Shown piece by piece: positions 29,100-40,625 of a stretch of 64,000 nt of DNA. A program made the translations under genes and the position numbers. The stretch is from Haematobia irritans (taxonomy: Eukaryota > Arthropoda > Insecta > Diptera > Muscidae), in NCBI RefSeq assembly GCF_050003625.1, contig NC_134398.1:115544145-115608144 (forward strand), in the 5' to 3' direction. Below the pieces are notes generated by a model that was not told the origin of the DNA, did no database searches, and worked only from the letters and a program-made list of their open reading frames with translations. How positions within the stretch are numbered: the first letter of the stretch is position 1; every line of letters begins with the position of its first letter.

Positions 29100-29345
29100 G
29101 ACCACCTATCTTGACGAGATATAGCACATATCACCAGTGCTTAGTAGCAGATTTTTGTTGAAATGCCTCAAATTGATGTATACCTCTAATACATATGTAT
29201 CGCACGATAAATAATAAATGCACTTTTGCAAAAACGCGAAATTGCTAAATATTTCCCATATTTACATTGTGTTTTATCCCTAGACGTTAGCCGATTAAAT
29301 TTTAAGTCTAGAGATTTTGTAGAAGTAAAACAAATTTTGGCCAAA
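29100..29345 (-). repeat. Fragment of hairpin-ended repeat family 2
   Basis: Shares CTAATACATATGTATCG, the GCCGATTAAATTTTAAGTC block and ATTTTGTAGAAGT with 61000-61170 of the copy at 60340-61336. Ends missing. Confidence 0.6.
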
Positions 29346-29453
29346 TCGTATAGTTGCCTTCGAATATTGGCTAGTTTGTACACCGAAAAATAAAATTCAT
29401 TCTTCATATAAAACAATTTATTTTTTTTTTGTGTACATAAAAAAAGGCTCTTT

Positions 29454-29656
29454 ATTCATTAAGAAGAATTTAGCGCATAGAAGGTTGACAGTGACAATAA
29501 AGGGTGATACGGTCAAAATTTGGTCAAGGGAAAACGCGTGTAAATCGTTTATTTAAAAAATCAAATTAAATTTCTTTTTCAAGTTCAATAGTATAAAATT
29601 CAGGAAAAATATTCATTAAGAAGAATTTAGCGCATAGAAGGTTGACAGTGACAATA
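29454..29656. repeat. 157-bp tandem duplication of flank plus mariner end
   Basis: The block starting ATTCATTAAGAAGAATTTAG, including the TA and about 110 bp of the DD37E left end, occurs at 29454-29610 and again from 29611. The second block has 9 extra bases (GTGACATCG region). It creates two left termini, at 29500 and 29657. Confidence 0.85.
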
Positions 29657-29782
29657 AAGGGTGATACGGTCAAAATTTGGTCAAGGGAAAACGCGTGTAA
29701 ATCGGTGACATCGTTTATTTAAAAAATCAAATTAAATTTCTTTTTCAAGTTCAATAGTATAAAATTCAGGAAAAATATTCAG

Positions 29783-30835
29783 TTAGGCTTTCGCTTTTCC
29801 AAATCCGAATTGCCGGGCCTCACGCTTGACACCTGCCATCAGATTTTGTACAGCCACCTTGTCCACCTTCTTCGCCGTAGAAAGTCAGTTTGCCTTGAAC
29901 TGCTGCTCGTCCTTAGCAGTTTTTTTGGTCTTCTTTAACCTAACCTTAACCTAACCTTGGTCTTCTTTAGGTTCCGCTTGACAATAGCCCAGTATTTCTC
30001 AATTGGGCGGAGCTCTGGCGTGTTGGGAGGGTTCTTGTCCTTGGGAACCACCTGCACGTTGTTGGCGGCGTACCACTCCATGGCCTTTTTACCGTAATGG
30101 CAAAATGCCAAATCCGGCTAAAACAGTATGGAACAACCGTGTTTCTTCAGGAAAGGCAGCAGACGTTTATTCAAACACTCTTTCACGTAAATTTCTTGGT
30201 TGACAGTCCCGGAAGCTATGAAAATGCTGCTTTTCAAGCCACAGGTACAGATGGCTTGCCAAACCAGATATTTCTTTGCGAACTTTGACAGTTTTATGTG
30301 CTTGAAAATATCTGCTACCTTTCCCCTTCCTTTTGCCATATAAAACTCCTGTCCCGGAAGCTGCTTGTAGTCGGCTTTGACGTAGGTTTCGTCGTCCATT
30401 ACCACGCAGTCAAACTTCGTCAGCATCGTCGTGTACAGCCTCCGGGATCGCGCTTTGGCCGTCGTATTTTGTTTATCATCGCGATTTGGAGTCACTACCT
30501 TCTTGTAAGTCGATATTCCGGCTCGTTTTTTTAGCTCGAGGCACGGTTGTAGACGATACACCCAGCTTATTTGCGGCATGTCGGAGAGAGAGGTAAGGGT
30601 TTCGCTTGAAACTACCGGCAACTCTCTTTGTCGTCTCAGCGGCTTCCGGTTTTCGATTTCCCCCCGATCCAGACTTCCTGGCTTTCGACAAACGTTCCCC
30701 AAACACTTTAATTACATTTGTAACGGTTGATTTGGCAACTTTTAGCGATTTTGCCAGCTTTGCGTGCGAGTAGCTCGGATTTTCGCGATGCGCGAGCAAA
30801 ATTTTGATACGCTGCTCCTCTTGCTTGGACGGCAT
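29783..30835 (-). pseudogene. DD37E transposase pseudogene
   Basis: Starts MPSKQEEQRIKILL at 30835 and matches the intact protein at 16749-17768. A frameshift near 30530 follows SSTTVPRAKKTS (the intact copy has SSTTVHRAKKRAG). The second catalytic Asp region is broken just after KKHGCSILF near 30118. The 19-bp insertion and a GTAGAAAGTCAG change near 29880 disturb the C-terminal part. Non-functional; useful as an empty-site comparison. Confidence 0.85.
29938..29956 (+). mobile_element. Tail-only retroposition: 19 bp of CCTAA repeat with target duplication
   Basis: ACCTAACCTTAACCTAACC lies between two copies of TTGGTCTTCTTTA (29925-29937 and 29957-29969). The intact mariner shows the empty site: one copy of the 13-mer, at about 17609-17637 on the other strand. 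This is the terminal repeat of LOA and SINE tails with nothing else. Confidence 0.88.
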
Positions 30836-30990
30836 TTTGACAACTGAAGAGTGAATTCCAACATCAAAATAGGAGCAACATTCTACACACACACACACCT
30901 TCAAAATGAGGGGTGTTCAGGTTTTTAAATGCAAAATTGAAAGAAATAGTCAAGTTTATATTGACCAAATTTTGACCGTATCACCCTTTA

Positions 30991-32984
30991 TTGTAGTAAC
31001 ATAGTCCATACATGTCACTTGTTTTACTATTTTTAGGGAAGTTTCTCTAGAGGTATTTTATGCGTGTTTTTTGTGTCTTGTCTAAAATTATGACCATTAC
31101 GTCCACAGTAATGGTAAAACACCGATACGTTCTCTTTTACTACTCCATGATGTATGTGCAGTACTATATATGTTAAAGCATGTGTCTCAATCCATTACCA
31201 TTGAATTTGTATTCATAATAATAGAAAGTCAATGAACAAATATGGATAAATAAATTGATGTAATTTTGCATTAACTTAAACTTTTTATATTTCTAAAAAT
31301 TGTTAAGTTACTGATAACCTTAAGTTCTAAAAATTAATAATAGATTGATAAACAACTTAGAACAAGATCCGTAATTGAATTGAGATTTAACCCGTGAAAG
31401 CGGCGGAAAAGCGAAAATTTACTCTTGACTGTGATTAGCCAATATTTTTCCATAGGCCCATTTTATATCAAATTTATTCATTTTAAAAGAATCTGAACTA
31501 CGTTGCACAGTGGTTCCAAATCGCTTTTATTTCGGGAATAACCCTGATACTCTTGAACGGAAAAATATGAACATAATTTTTCTTTGTGTAAAAGCTAAGT
31601 TTGCAAGTTTGTGGGTCCCTAGTTGGTCCACGGGCTGACCCGTAGACGTTTAGCTGTCAAATCCGAAGGTCAGATTTTGGTCGAATCCTTATTTTCTCAA
31701 CTTTCCCTCCAAATTCAACGCATATTAGCGTTGCCACAACGAAATTTTATTTTGCAGCAATTTTTTTCAAAATTTCCAATTTCGAAAAAAAATGGGTGGA
31801 AAGGTATTTCATTGTTGTTACTAAAAAATGAGGTAAACCATAAAGGGCTAATGTGCTTTAGTGGTTGATCAAAAAATCAACTTTCGAACTTTTTAAATTT
31901 GGGAGAGTAAAATTTTTGAAAAGCTGGGCTCTTTTAGGTTTTCAACTTTTTCAAAATGTGGACAAGTATACCCTTTTAAAAGTAATAAAAAATTGAATTA
32001 AAAGAACTTCCTGGGGAGTTAAAATAAAGAACATCATTGGGAGTGTATCTTCCGGAAGTGCTTTTAAAGTTGTGCCTTTGGAAGAACTTCCAAATTTTTT
32101 TGCTGGGAAATTAAGAAACTTGAAATTTGTTGAGGCAAGAAAAATTAAAAAAAAAATTAAAAATAAAAAGATTTTTAGCTGTACCAAATGTCAAAAAACG
32201 TATACCTACAGAAAACATACTTTTGTTGAGCTGAGGTCATCTTTGCTTTCATAAACTTCAGACAGTTCTTCGATGATCAAGTACTCCAAACCTTAATTTA
32301 AAATTTGATTTGCCTTTTAATGTATATTTAAAGTTTTCTTTTTAAGATAAACGTTTTTTGTTTTCTCGTGACGGGGATTTTCCAATTGACATGGTATTTT
32401 CTATTGCAGGAAACCAATGTTTAATTACACTAGTTTACACTGAAAATGTACATTTAATGCGAGGTGACTTTTCTTATGTTTTTTATTTGCTGAATTCGAA
32501 AATGCCACTCGGCCACACAAAAATGCATTTTTGTGTTTGTGAGTGGCTAACATTTATATTATATTTGGCATCGGATTTATTCACTCAATTGCTTATAACT
32601 TTGTAATTTTTCGGTCGATTTTCTTCCAGTTAGTCTTATTTCTTACGTTAAAGTATCATTCGTTTCGGCATTGGACAGGCTAAGCACTTTCACCCAAAAG
32701 GTTTAAAATGAATATACATTAAGGCTGGGGAATTTGGAGTGTCACACATGTACAACCGTCCTCAATTTCTTCATGAGCAGATAATGGAGATTTAAGGAAT
32801 CCTTGAATTTAACCATAAAAAATCGTTTTCTTATTCGTGAACAATACCCATATTGCAGCAACAGATTATCTCTTCACCACATGATATTCGACTCGACTCA
32901 CACAAACATTTATTTCAAGTGGATTATTTTCCCATATACACTCCAACAGGACATTCGAGCACAAACGCACAAATACACCATGTG
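30991..32984. other. Intergenic with one degraded repeat at 31506-31720
   Basis: No coding signal. A stretch near 32430-32530 resembles, inverted, 34580-34660. Confidence 0.4.
31506..31720 (+). repeat. Degraded copy of the CACAGTGGTTC-ended element
   Basis: CACAGTGGTTCCAAATCGC followed by TGAACGGAAAAATATG and GGTCCACGGGCTGACC matches the right part of 48345-49905 read on the reverse strand. Its other end was not found. Confidence 0.6.
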
Positions 32985-33627
32985 CACTAAAAAAAGCATG
33001 CCCGATTCCAAGATTTTGTCTTTACTCTAAAAATTTTGGTATTGATTCCGAGCCAAAGAAGCGGAGAGTACAAGTAAGGACACTTTCAAGACACAATTCT
33101 CTTTTAAATTTGGGTTTTGTGTACTTGCATCTAGGAAGCAAATTTTAATTTTCCATTTTGCAGCTTTTTTTCTTCATATGCTATCAAAGTCCTTTAAAAA
33201 CGAGTTAACGACAACTTTATTTTCCAAATTCAGACTCAACTTCCAATAGAAATTATCCTATGTTTCAAGTAAAAAAACGTCTTTAAAACAAAGTGTTGAA
33301 AAACATGTCCTATATTTCAACGATTTTTTGCTTTGTAGTCAAGATGCAAAAAGACACCAAATTTAAAGACAATTTCATTAATTTTAAAGAATTTTTCTGA
33401 ATTATTAAAGTCAACTTGACCTTAGCCCAACAATTTTTTCTTTCATGTTATGATACCCATTTTTAAATCAAATCACTTAATTATAAGGACAATACGACTT
33501 TATCGACTTTTGGACAAGGAAAAAAAACTTTATATTGGAGAAATGCTTCTTCTATGCTAAGCAAAATTTGCATTCGTATTTTAAAGACATTAAATCTTTG
33601 ACCTCACGACAATATTTTTTTTCAGTG
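32985..33627 (+). mobile_element. CACT-ended MITE, forward member of an inverted pair
   Basis: CACTAAAAAAAGCATG at the left, ATATTTTTTTTCAGTG at the right. Aligns nearly end to end with the reverse complement of 33845-34500. No protein capacity. Two-base duplication not evident. Confidence 0.75.
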
Positions 33628-33844
33628 AGTGTGTGTGTATCAATTGCAAAAGAAATACTTCCAGTGGCAGAAAATGGTACTCAGGTAATGTAGGCCTGTT
33701 AAAGAAGCGGTTACGTGAGGAGAAACCATACGTTTTTTATTCAATAGTTTATACTCTTCCGGCGGCACAGAGTATTTTTAACCTCTTATCTTATCACAAT
33801 TGTACATGTACACGTTTGTTTGTCATCACAATGCCTTGTATTCA
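33628..33844. other. Spacer between the two inverted MITEs
   Basis: 217 bp, no repeat similarity seen; begins with a short GT run. Confidence 0.5.
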
Positions 33845-34500
33845 CACTGAAAAAAATATTGTCGTGAGGTCAAAGATTTCATGTCTTTAAAATACGAATA
33901 CAAATTTTGCTTAGCATAGAAGACGCATTTCTCTAAAATAAAGTTATTTTCCTTGTCCAAAAGTCGATAAACTTTTCAATGAAGTCGTATTGTCCTTATA
34001 ATTAAGTGATTTGACTTAAAAATGGGTATCTTAACATGAAAGAAAAAATTTATAGGCTAAGGTCAATTTGACTTTAATAATAATTCAGAAAAATTCATTA
34101 CATTTAATGAAATTGTCTTTAAATTTGTTGTCTATTTGCATCTTGACTACAAAGCAAAAAATCGTTCAAATATGGGACATGTTTTTCAAAACTTTATTTT
34201 AAAGAAGTTTTTTACTTCAAACATAGCATAATTTCTACTGGAAGTCGAGTCTTAATTCGGAAAATAAAGTTGCCGTTAACTCGTTTTTAAAAGTCTTTGA
34301 TAGCATATGAAGAAAAAAAGCTGAGAAAGCGAAAAATTAAAATTTGCTTCCTAGAAGCAAGTACACAAAACCTAAATTTAAAAGAGAATTGTGTCTTAAA
34401 AGTATCCTTACTTGTATTCTCCGCTTCTTTGGCTCGGAATCAATACCAAATTTTTTAATGTAAAGACAAAATATTTGGAACCGATTATGCTTTTTTTCAG
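33845..34500 (-). mobile_element. CACT-ended MITE, reverse member of the inverted pair
   Basis: Starts CACTGAAAAAAATATTGTCG, ends GATTATGCTTTTTTTCAG. Shares GTCGTGAGGTCAAAGATTT, GGACATGTTTTTCAA and TTGGCTCGGAATCAATACC with the other arm. Divergence between the arms suggests an old pair. Confidence 0.75.
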
Positions 34501-34502
34501 TT

Positions 34503-35059
34503 CAAGAACAAAAAACGATGTAATCGGACATTTCTAGCTCGAGATATAAATAAAAGGATATCTCAAAAACTGTTCCATAAAAAATTCTTAATCTTAATTT
34601 TCGAATTTAGCAGATCAAAATTCATAATAAAGTCACCTCTCATCAAATGTACATGAAAAAAATATTATTTTGTAAATTAGTGTTACAGATGAAAGTCAAC
34701 GTGCAAAATTTAACTTATTCTGGTACCATTAATTGTTTACTGCACATATGCATTGGAATATCGGTAAAAAAAAATATAATTATGTACTATTCATCAGAGA
34801 CCTTGTATTTTAATACCAAAGCATTGCAACTCAAGCGTCTATGTTACAACAAATGACACACAATTTAATATCTCATGTAAAACTGTCATTGAATACTTCC
34901 CATCTTTCACAAAAAAAAAAATTGTACAGAAATATTTTAAGAATGCGTGCGATTATCAGCCAACGTTGGCTTGTATTATTTCATTTTCAAGTGAAGGTGT
35001 TGCCACAGACACAATTCCTTCCTCTAGCATTTACCAATTTATAGTCACATCTATACAGA
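34503..35059. other. Intergenic, no feature seen
   Basis: AT-rich; short ORFs only. Confidence 0.35.
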
Positions 35060-35560
35060 TTGAAAAATATATTTTTCATATTTTCCGATGTAAACAAAAT
35101 GTGTTTTTTAAACACAATATAATTAAGGGCAAAAATATAATGTTCCTAAACTACAATTAAATGTTTGGGACACATATGTTAATATGACAGAATATATTAT
35201 GTTTGGGACATCAATATTTCATAAATATAATATGTGCGGATGTAAACATATATTAATTCAATAATTTCGAGTAAACTATACATATATATATGTTGAGATA
35301 TATTAATCAGAGAGCGAGAGAGAGAGTACAGATAACGAAATAGAGATTGAAACCGGAGAGTTGACGAAAGATATCAAAAGAACAATGCGAGAGAATTGTT
35401 GCGAAAATTAATTTTTAATTTCAGTAGGAACACAATCTTATTTGGAAGAAAAGCTCCACATATGTAGTATATTTTGTGCTAAAGTTGTTCGAAACATATT
35501 ATATCTTCACAGAAAACAAACATCACAATTTTCTTATGTTCCGAAAGCATTTCATGGTCC
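35060..35560 (+). mobile_element. Old CACTGTTA-type element lacking the tRNA-like core
   Basis: Left-arm words (TTTTCCGATGTAAACAAAATG, AATGTTCCTAAACTA, GAGAGCGAGAGAG) run directly into right-arm words (CACAATCTTATTTGGAAG, CATATTATATCTTCACAG, AAAACAAACAT) with no tRNA-like modules between. Outer ends degraded. Confidence 0.55.
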
Positions 35561-35579
35561 GCTAGTAGTGGAAAGCTAT

Positions 35580-35691
35580 ATGACCCTACAGTTCCCTTAC
35601 GTTTTACACAAAAATCGGGACATTCACACAAGATGTGCTTCATTGACTAATTTTCCTCTGCATTATGCCAATTCATGCAGCAATCATTATA
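35580..35691 (-). pseudogene. Ancient LOA-like ORF2 fragment, part 1
   Basis: Resembles the Cys/His C-terminal region of LOA ORF2 (compare 18885-18985: TTTACACAAAATGCAGGACA against TTTACACAAAAATCGGGACA here; CACACAAGATGTGCTTCATT). Continues at 39259 after the hAT-like insertion. No open frame remains. Confidence 0.6.
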
Positions 35692-36819
35692 CCAAACAAT
35701 AGGGATCTATAGTACAAACCAATAATCGATTTTTCGACTTTTCGATTATTGACTTTTAATCAAAAATCGATTTTCGATTATTTTTACCATTCAAAATTCG
35801 AATATTCGATTTTTCGTAATCGAATTTCATAGAAATAATGATTATACAAAATATTCGATTTTATGAAATCTATTTTGTTTTTGCGATTTGGAGAGAAATG
35901 CAAAAATTAGCGTTCTAGTCAAACATGTTAATTTTTTTTAATTTGTTTAATATATTTTTAAACACTGAAAAAACAGTGAACCCTTTTCCATTGCAAAATG
36001 AACTAAACTGTAGTAATATTGACCATGATTTAGCCCTTAAGATTTTTTTCAACGTGTCTAGTTTATAATTCTCTTAAATTTTAGTTCATTTATAACATTG
36101 TATTTTAGTTCATTTTTACAACACCATAAGATTTATATACCCCTACCAAGTTAAAAAGTCAGTATTATTTTGGTTTACTTGCTTATTTTGTGGGAAACCC
36201 GATAATAAAAATTGGTTAACAGTCTCTTTAAAATGTCGACGACTAAACTATAAATAAATCAATCATTCCACAGTACAGAGAAATTAAATAATTAAAGGAA
36301 CAACAAACCGTTTTACTATTATGAAAATTATCATACATTAAAATTAAACTTTCTTAAAGCAAAAGTACTTTATTATAAAAACTTATGATGAAAGTTCTTA
36401 ATACAATGTTTTTTGTGAATAAAAATTATGACCACGTGGAACAGAGAGTAGTTCATTTGAACTCGCTGTTTGGACATTTTGACTTATCCTTTTTTTATTC
36501 ATCGTAGGTAATTTTTTCACATATCTTGCTGGAAAAAAATGCAAACAATAATGAAAATTGTTAAAAATTAACACCATGTAATGAAATATAATTTTTAATT
36601 CTTCATTTTAGCTTGTAACTTACCATATTTAGGGGCATTCTATCAAATGGAGTAAGGAATTACAACTTTTCTTTGGAAAACGTATCTCATAAAATTTGTA
36701 CCTGAAACAATTAGAGAAATAATGAAGTATTCTAAATAAACTCATAAAACTGTGTTGTTATCGATGTGAAAGATATAATAAAATAAATAATCTAGTTGAA
36801 AGAAAGTAAAGTTTTAATA

Positions 36820-37790
36820 TGAAACTTACCAATTCTCTATTAAATTGTACGCTGAGGGGAAATATAAAAAGTTGTCCAAATTTATTTGGGTTACTCTGAA
36901 ATTAAATATTTATTTTTTACATTAAATAAAATTATTAAATAGGTTTTCAAAAAATCTAATAAAAAAAATAATAATATTCATAACAAACCAAATATTCTTG
37001 ATATCCCTAGACAGTCATCATTCGTCAAAATGACGACACGTAATTTCATTTTCGATTTAAAATGCATTTTAGTGTATTGGGAAATGGTAAATTTAAGTTA
37101 TACTAATTCGACCGTTTTATGAATTTTTATATGAATTTTATACTAATTAAAACCAAATTGAATAAGAAAATAAATTCAAGTTTGGTTCACTTTTTCGCTC
37201 ACGATAAAAATTATAGCGTCTTGAAATGAGCCGTAGTCAAAATGACGAAGGATGACGTTAATGTACAAAAAATAAGGATGACTGTCCAGGGTTAAAAGAA
37301 AGTTAAAGAATCCTTACCAATTCACTATTAAATTACAGCAAAGGAGTACTAAACATTTGTCCAAATTTTTAAGGGGTTATTCTGAAATTAAATATTTGTT
37401 TTTACATTAAAAATATTACAGTGGCTTCCAAAAAATTTGATTAAAAAAAATACTAAAATAAGGTATTAAAAACCTGTAATTTTGATGATAAAAAGGTCAC
37501 AAAAACGTAAATATTCTAGTTGAAATAAAGCCAATTTTTAAAAGAAAACTTACAAATTCTCAATTTTTTTAAATTTGTTCGAATCCATCTGGAGTTGCTC
37601 TGAAATTAAATATTGTTTTTACAATAAAGAAAACATTAAACTGGTTTCCAAAAAAAAAAAAATTAACGAATAATAATATACATAAAAAATATTCTTTTTA
37701 AAAGAAAGTCATTTAAAAAAAATACTTACCAATTTATGAATAAACTATACGCTGAGATATAACAAAAATTTTCCAAATTCATCTGGAATT
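36820..37790 (-). repeat. Four imperfect tandem units
   Basis: Each unit has CTTACCAATT(C)TCTATTAAA, then TTGTCCAAATTTAT and TCTGAAATTAAATATT; starts near 36825, 37312, 37545 and 37725. The first unit is lengthened by the MITE at 37005-37291. Confidence 0.65.
37005..37291. mobile_element. piggyBac-like MITE (287 bp)
   Basis: Ends CCCTAGACAGTCATCATTCG and CCCTGGACAGTCATCCTTA (reverse strand). TTAA follows at 37292-37295; the left side reads ATAT, probably mutated. The last tandem unit nearby shows the uninterrupted form TATTCTTTTTAAAAGAAAG. An inner inverted pair GTCAAAATGACGA sits near each end. Confidence 0.65.
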
Positions 37791-38147
37791 GAATATTATT
37801 TTTTTACATAGAACAATAATAATATCAAAACACTTTCAACATATTTTCGTAAATATTCTTAAAGACTTTTTTCTAAACTACCGATAAAATATTAATAACT
37901 TTCATTTAAAAGGTTTAATAAACAAACACCAATATATGTCTCAAAAATCCAAAATGTTCCATGTCTTTATATTCCCTTGTTGCATACCAGCTAAAAAGAT
38001 GCAACAGCCACGCCAACGCCAACTATACAACTGAAGCATGCCAAACAAAACCAAGCAAAGCCAAAACATTCCTACAACAACAAAAACACATGTGCCTTTA
38101 TTGAAAACAACACCTCATCCAGCCAAATAAACCATCCACGAATAACA

Positions 38148-38168
38148 AACACACACACACACACACAA
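38148..38168. repeat. (CA)n microsatellite
   Basis: About ten AC dinucleotides in an A/C-rich stretch. Confidence 0.9.
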
Positions 38169-39258
38169 ACCACTAAATGAACAAAAATAAAAACAACCAC
38201 ACGCTCATGTATACACAACAAAACTCAAGTAACATCATCTTTACATTAATCACATTCCTCTATGCCGATAAAGATCTCTGTACTATGCATTAGTTCATCG
38301 CATCTGCTGACAATTTACTCTAAGAATAATATTCGTAAAGGCACACCAGTTTATGAACGATGAAACGTTTAACTTAAAATTTGCAAAATTTTCATGAAAT
38401 GTTATCTACCATTTTAGACGAAAATGTCTATAAATTTAATTACATGTGAACTAAAAATATTTCATTGGGTAATTTTTTACCAACAATTATTAACTATAGG
38501 AATTGTCAGTAAGAAATTGCTATCCACTTTCAAGTTCATTTTTCTTAAAAAAATATTTTCTCATACAAAAAAATCTTATAGTAAATTGCACTTATTATTT
38601 AGAAAATACTTTACATTTCACAAGTAGTTTTATAGCATGACAAACGAATTTTTAACTACCAGTTAAGAAATTTTTTAAGGAAATTTCCATCGTATTTTGT
38701 AGGCCATGAACTAAACGATTGCTACTTAGAATTTGTAAAATTTCCTTTCGAGTAGTTAATTTTCGTTGAAGATACGAAAAATGAACTAAAATTCTGGAAA
38801 ATTCTTGTAATAAATTATTGTAAAAATTTTCTTAAATTTACGAGACACTTTTTTCTGTGTGAAATGTTAAGTATAAAATTTTTAACATGTACGAATCATT
38901 TATCATTATTTCACAAAATAAATTCAAGGAAACTGAAAACACAAAGGATTCATTTAAACCAATTTGATATTTAACTTAATCAAATCAATATTTTTATTCT
39001 TATTGGTAATAGAATTCTATAAATAAAAATGAAGAAATATCTCGGTATTTTTCAATTAAATTGAAACCAATGAATATGAAAACAGAAAACACCAAAATCG
39101 AGTTTTGATAGTCAAAATTAAAAATTAGATGAAAATCTAAAACCGATTTTGCGATTATTTTTAGGTTAATAATCGATTTTGATTTTTTTTTAGATTTTCA
39201 TGCCAAAATTCGAATAATCGATTAATCGATTTTCGATTTATAGATCCCTACCAAACAA

Positions 39259-39410
39259 CAGTTTTTTCAAACTCGTTTGTCATAAGTATATCAGAAGTGA
39301 CGTCCGAAGTCTTAAGAACCCTACCATATTTAGAGTGTCGTTTATGTTTCGATGGGGCCCTCCAATCGGACATTGGACGGATGGCTGATTGTTAGACCAA
39401 TACGTTTAAT
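39259..39410 (-). pseudogene. Ancient LOA-like ORF2 fragment, part 2
   Basis: Continues 35580-35691 once the hAT-like element and one 8-bp duplication are removed: CATTATACCAAACAACAG against CATTATACTTCGCGCCAATAG in the intact LOA, then GTTTTTTCAAACTCG. Heavily mutated. Confidence 0.5.
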
Positions 39411-39899
39411 GACCGCATACACAAAAGGAAAAAATAATTTTATTTGACAAAAAATACCAAGATCCAAATGAAATATTATTCAATTTTCCTGCGATAAACT
39501 TTTTAAAGATTCAACGTCCAGAGTTGTAGGTGTTTAATCGAACATATTTTATAATTTCAACTGATAAAAAATGTAATATTCAGAAAAATATCGTAGGCAT
39601 TTTATCATATATAAAACCGGTATAGAAAACCATTATTCAACAATTATGTCGTCGTAGATTTGCATGTTTAGTATCGATAATTTGTGATTTTCCCTGACAT
39701 TTGTGATTTTCCATGATTTTAAATCGATAAAAAATTTTGCTTTCGATAATAATTTCGTAAGCTTTTTAACAATTTTTCTTAATCGTAATTAATATATTTT
39801 TATTTGCTTAACCAACATAAAAATAAAAATATTCACCCTTATTCCTGAAGTTGTTGTTGTAACAGATTTTAATGTAGTTTTATCCATTTTGTTCTATGC
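39411..39899. other. Intergenic, no feature seen
   Basis: AT-rich, no ORF or recognisable repeat. Confidence 0.4.
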
Positions 39900-39908
39900 T
39901 TGTGTAGT

Positions 39909-40124
39909 TCAGCTGGTAGCCAGATCATAGAACTCTGCGACAAGGATGGGGTGTGTCCAGAGTGATCTGGTAGTGAGACGGGTAGGCTTAGCTGGACAAG
40001 CAAAAAGGTGACTAGTGTCATGTAGCCCTTGATTACAGATGGGACACACGTCAGCTACGCTGCTATCAATCACTGATAAGTATGAATTGAGGCGGCTGCA
40101 CTTGCCTGTTCTTAGTTGGGCCAA
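39909..40124 (-). pseudogene. C-terminus of the CR1/Jockey-group ORF2
   Basis: AQLRTGKCSRLNSYLSVID, then VCPICNQGLHDTSHLFACP (CCHC-like cluster) and SLWTHPILVAEFYDL, a typical C-terminus of insect Jockey/CR1-type ORF2. Separated from the RT by frameshifts between 40124 and 40620. Confidence 0.8.
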
Positions 40125-40625
40125 AACTACCCTTGTCTGCCGTGGGAGGTCTCTCTCCTCCGGTGCTATGGGCTATGGTCTGACTCGGAGAACAGGATTA
40201 ACCTTGTAGCTTCTCACCGCTTCAGCTACAGTATCCTCATGAATCCTGTTCAGACCTGTCTGGTATGCTGCCTGATCTAGGGGCTCTCTTTTGTAACGCT
40301 GGATCTCGGGCTCTAGAAGGTGAAGATCAACCCCTTACATTCCTGGGTGGAGGTTGTCTGTCCACAAGATGGTGATTCGGATGACAACTTCGATGGCAAC
40401 CCAAGAGGTACCGCTTTGACAACATGTAGTTGTGTCGACGCACTGGGATGATCTTGGTCTCCGCATAAAGGTGATCCAGGGGTGTACTGCGGAGACATCC
40501 TGTTGCGGTTCTAAGGGCAGCGTTCTAACAGGTCTGTATGTTATTCCACTGCGTATCGCTCGTTTGAGGAGTCCATACTGTCGCTGCATAGTTTACCACT
40601 GACCGGCCAATTGCCTTATATGTAG

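Larger units (their letters stand above)
29657..30988 (-). mobile_element. DD37E mariner, decayed copy
   Basis: Same terminal repeats as 16600-17895; TA at 29655-29656 and 30989-30990. Contains a 19-bp retroposed tail insertion at 29938-29956 and several changes in the gene. Confidence 0.9.
35963..38859. mobile_element. Candidate CACTG-ended element nested in the hAT-like element
   Basis: Starts CACTGAAAAAACAGTGAAC and ends GACACTTTTTTCTGTG. GAACTAAA/TTTAGTTC words sit in both arms, as in the MITE at 46286. No clear target duplication, so boundaries are tentative. Confidence 0.45.
35700..39250. mobile_element. hAT-like non-autonomous element, 3.55 kb
   Basis: Inverted ends TAGGGATCTATA, with a perfect 8-bp duplication CCAAACAA at 35692-35699 and 39251-39258, the size expected for hAT. 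Sub-terminal regions are crowded with ATCGATTTTCGATT words on both sides. No transposase ORF. Other repeats are nested inside (35963-38859, 37005-37291). Confidence 0.85.

Noticed and set aside
36820..37790. LTR retrotransposon with direct repeats
   Set aside because: Repeats are short tandem units inside a DNA transposon; no gag or pol sequence, primer-binding site or polypurine tract found anywhere in the window.
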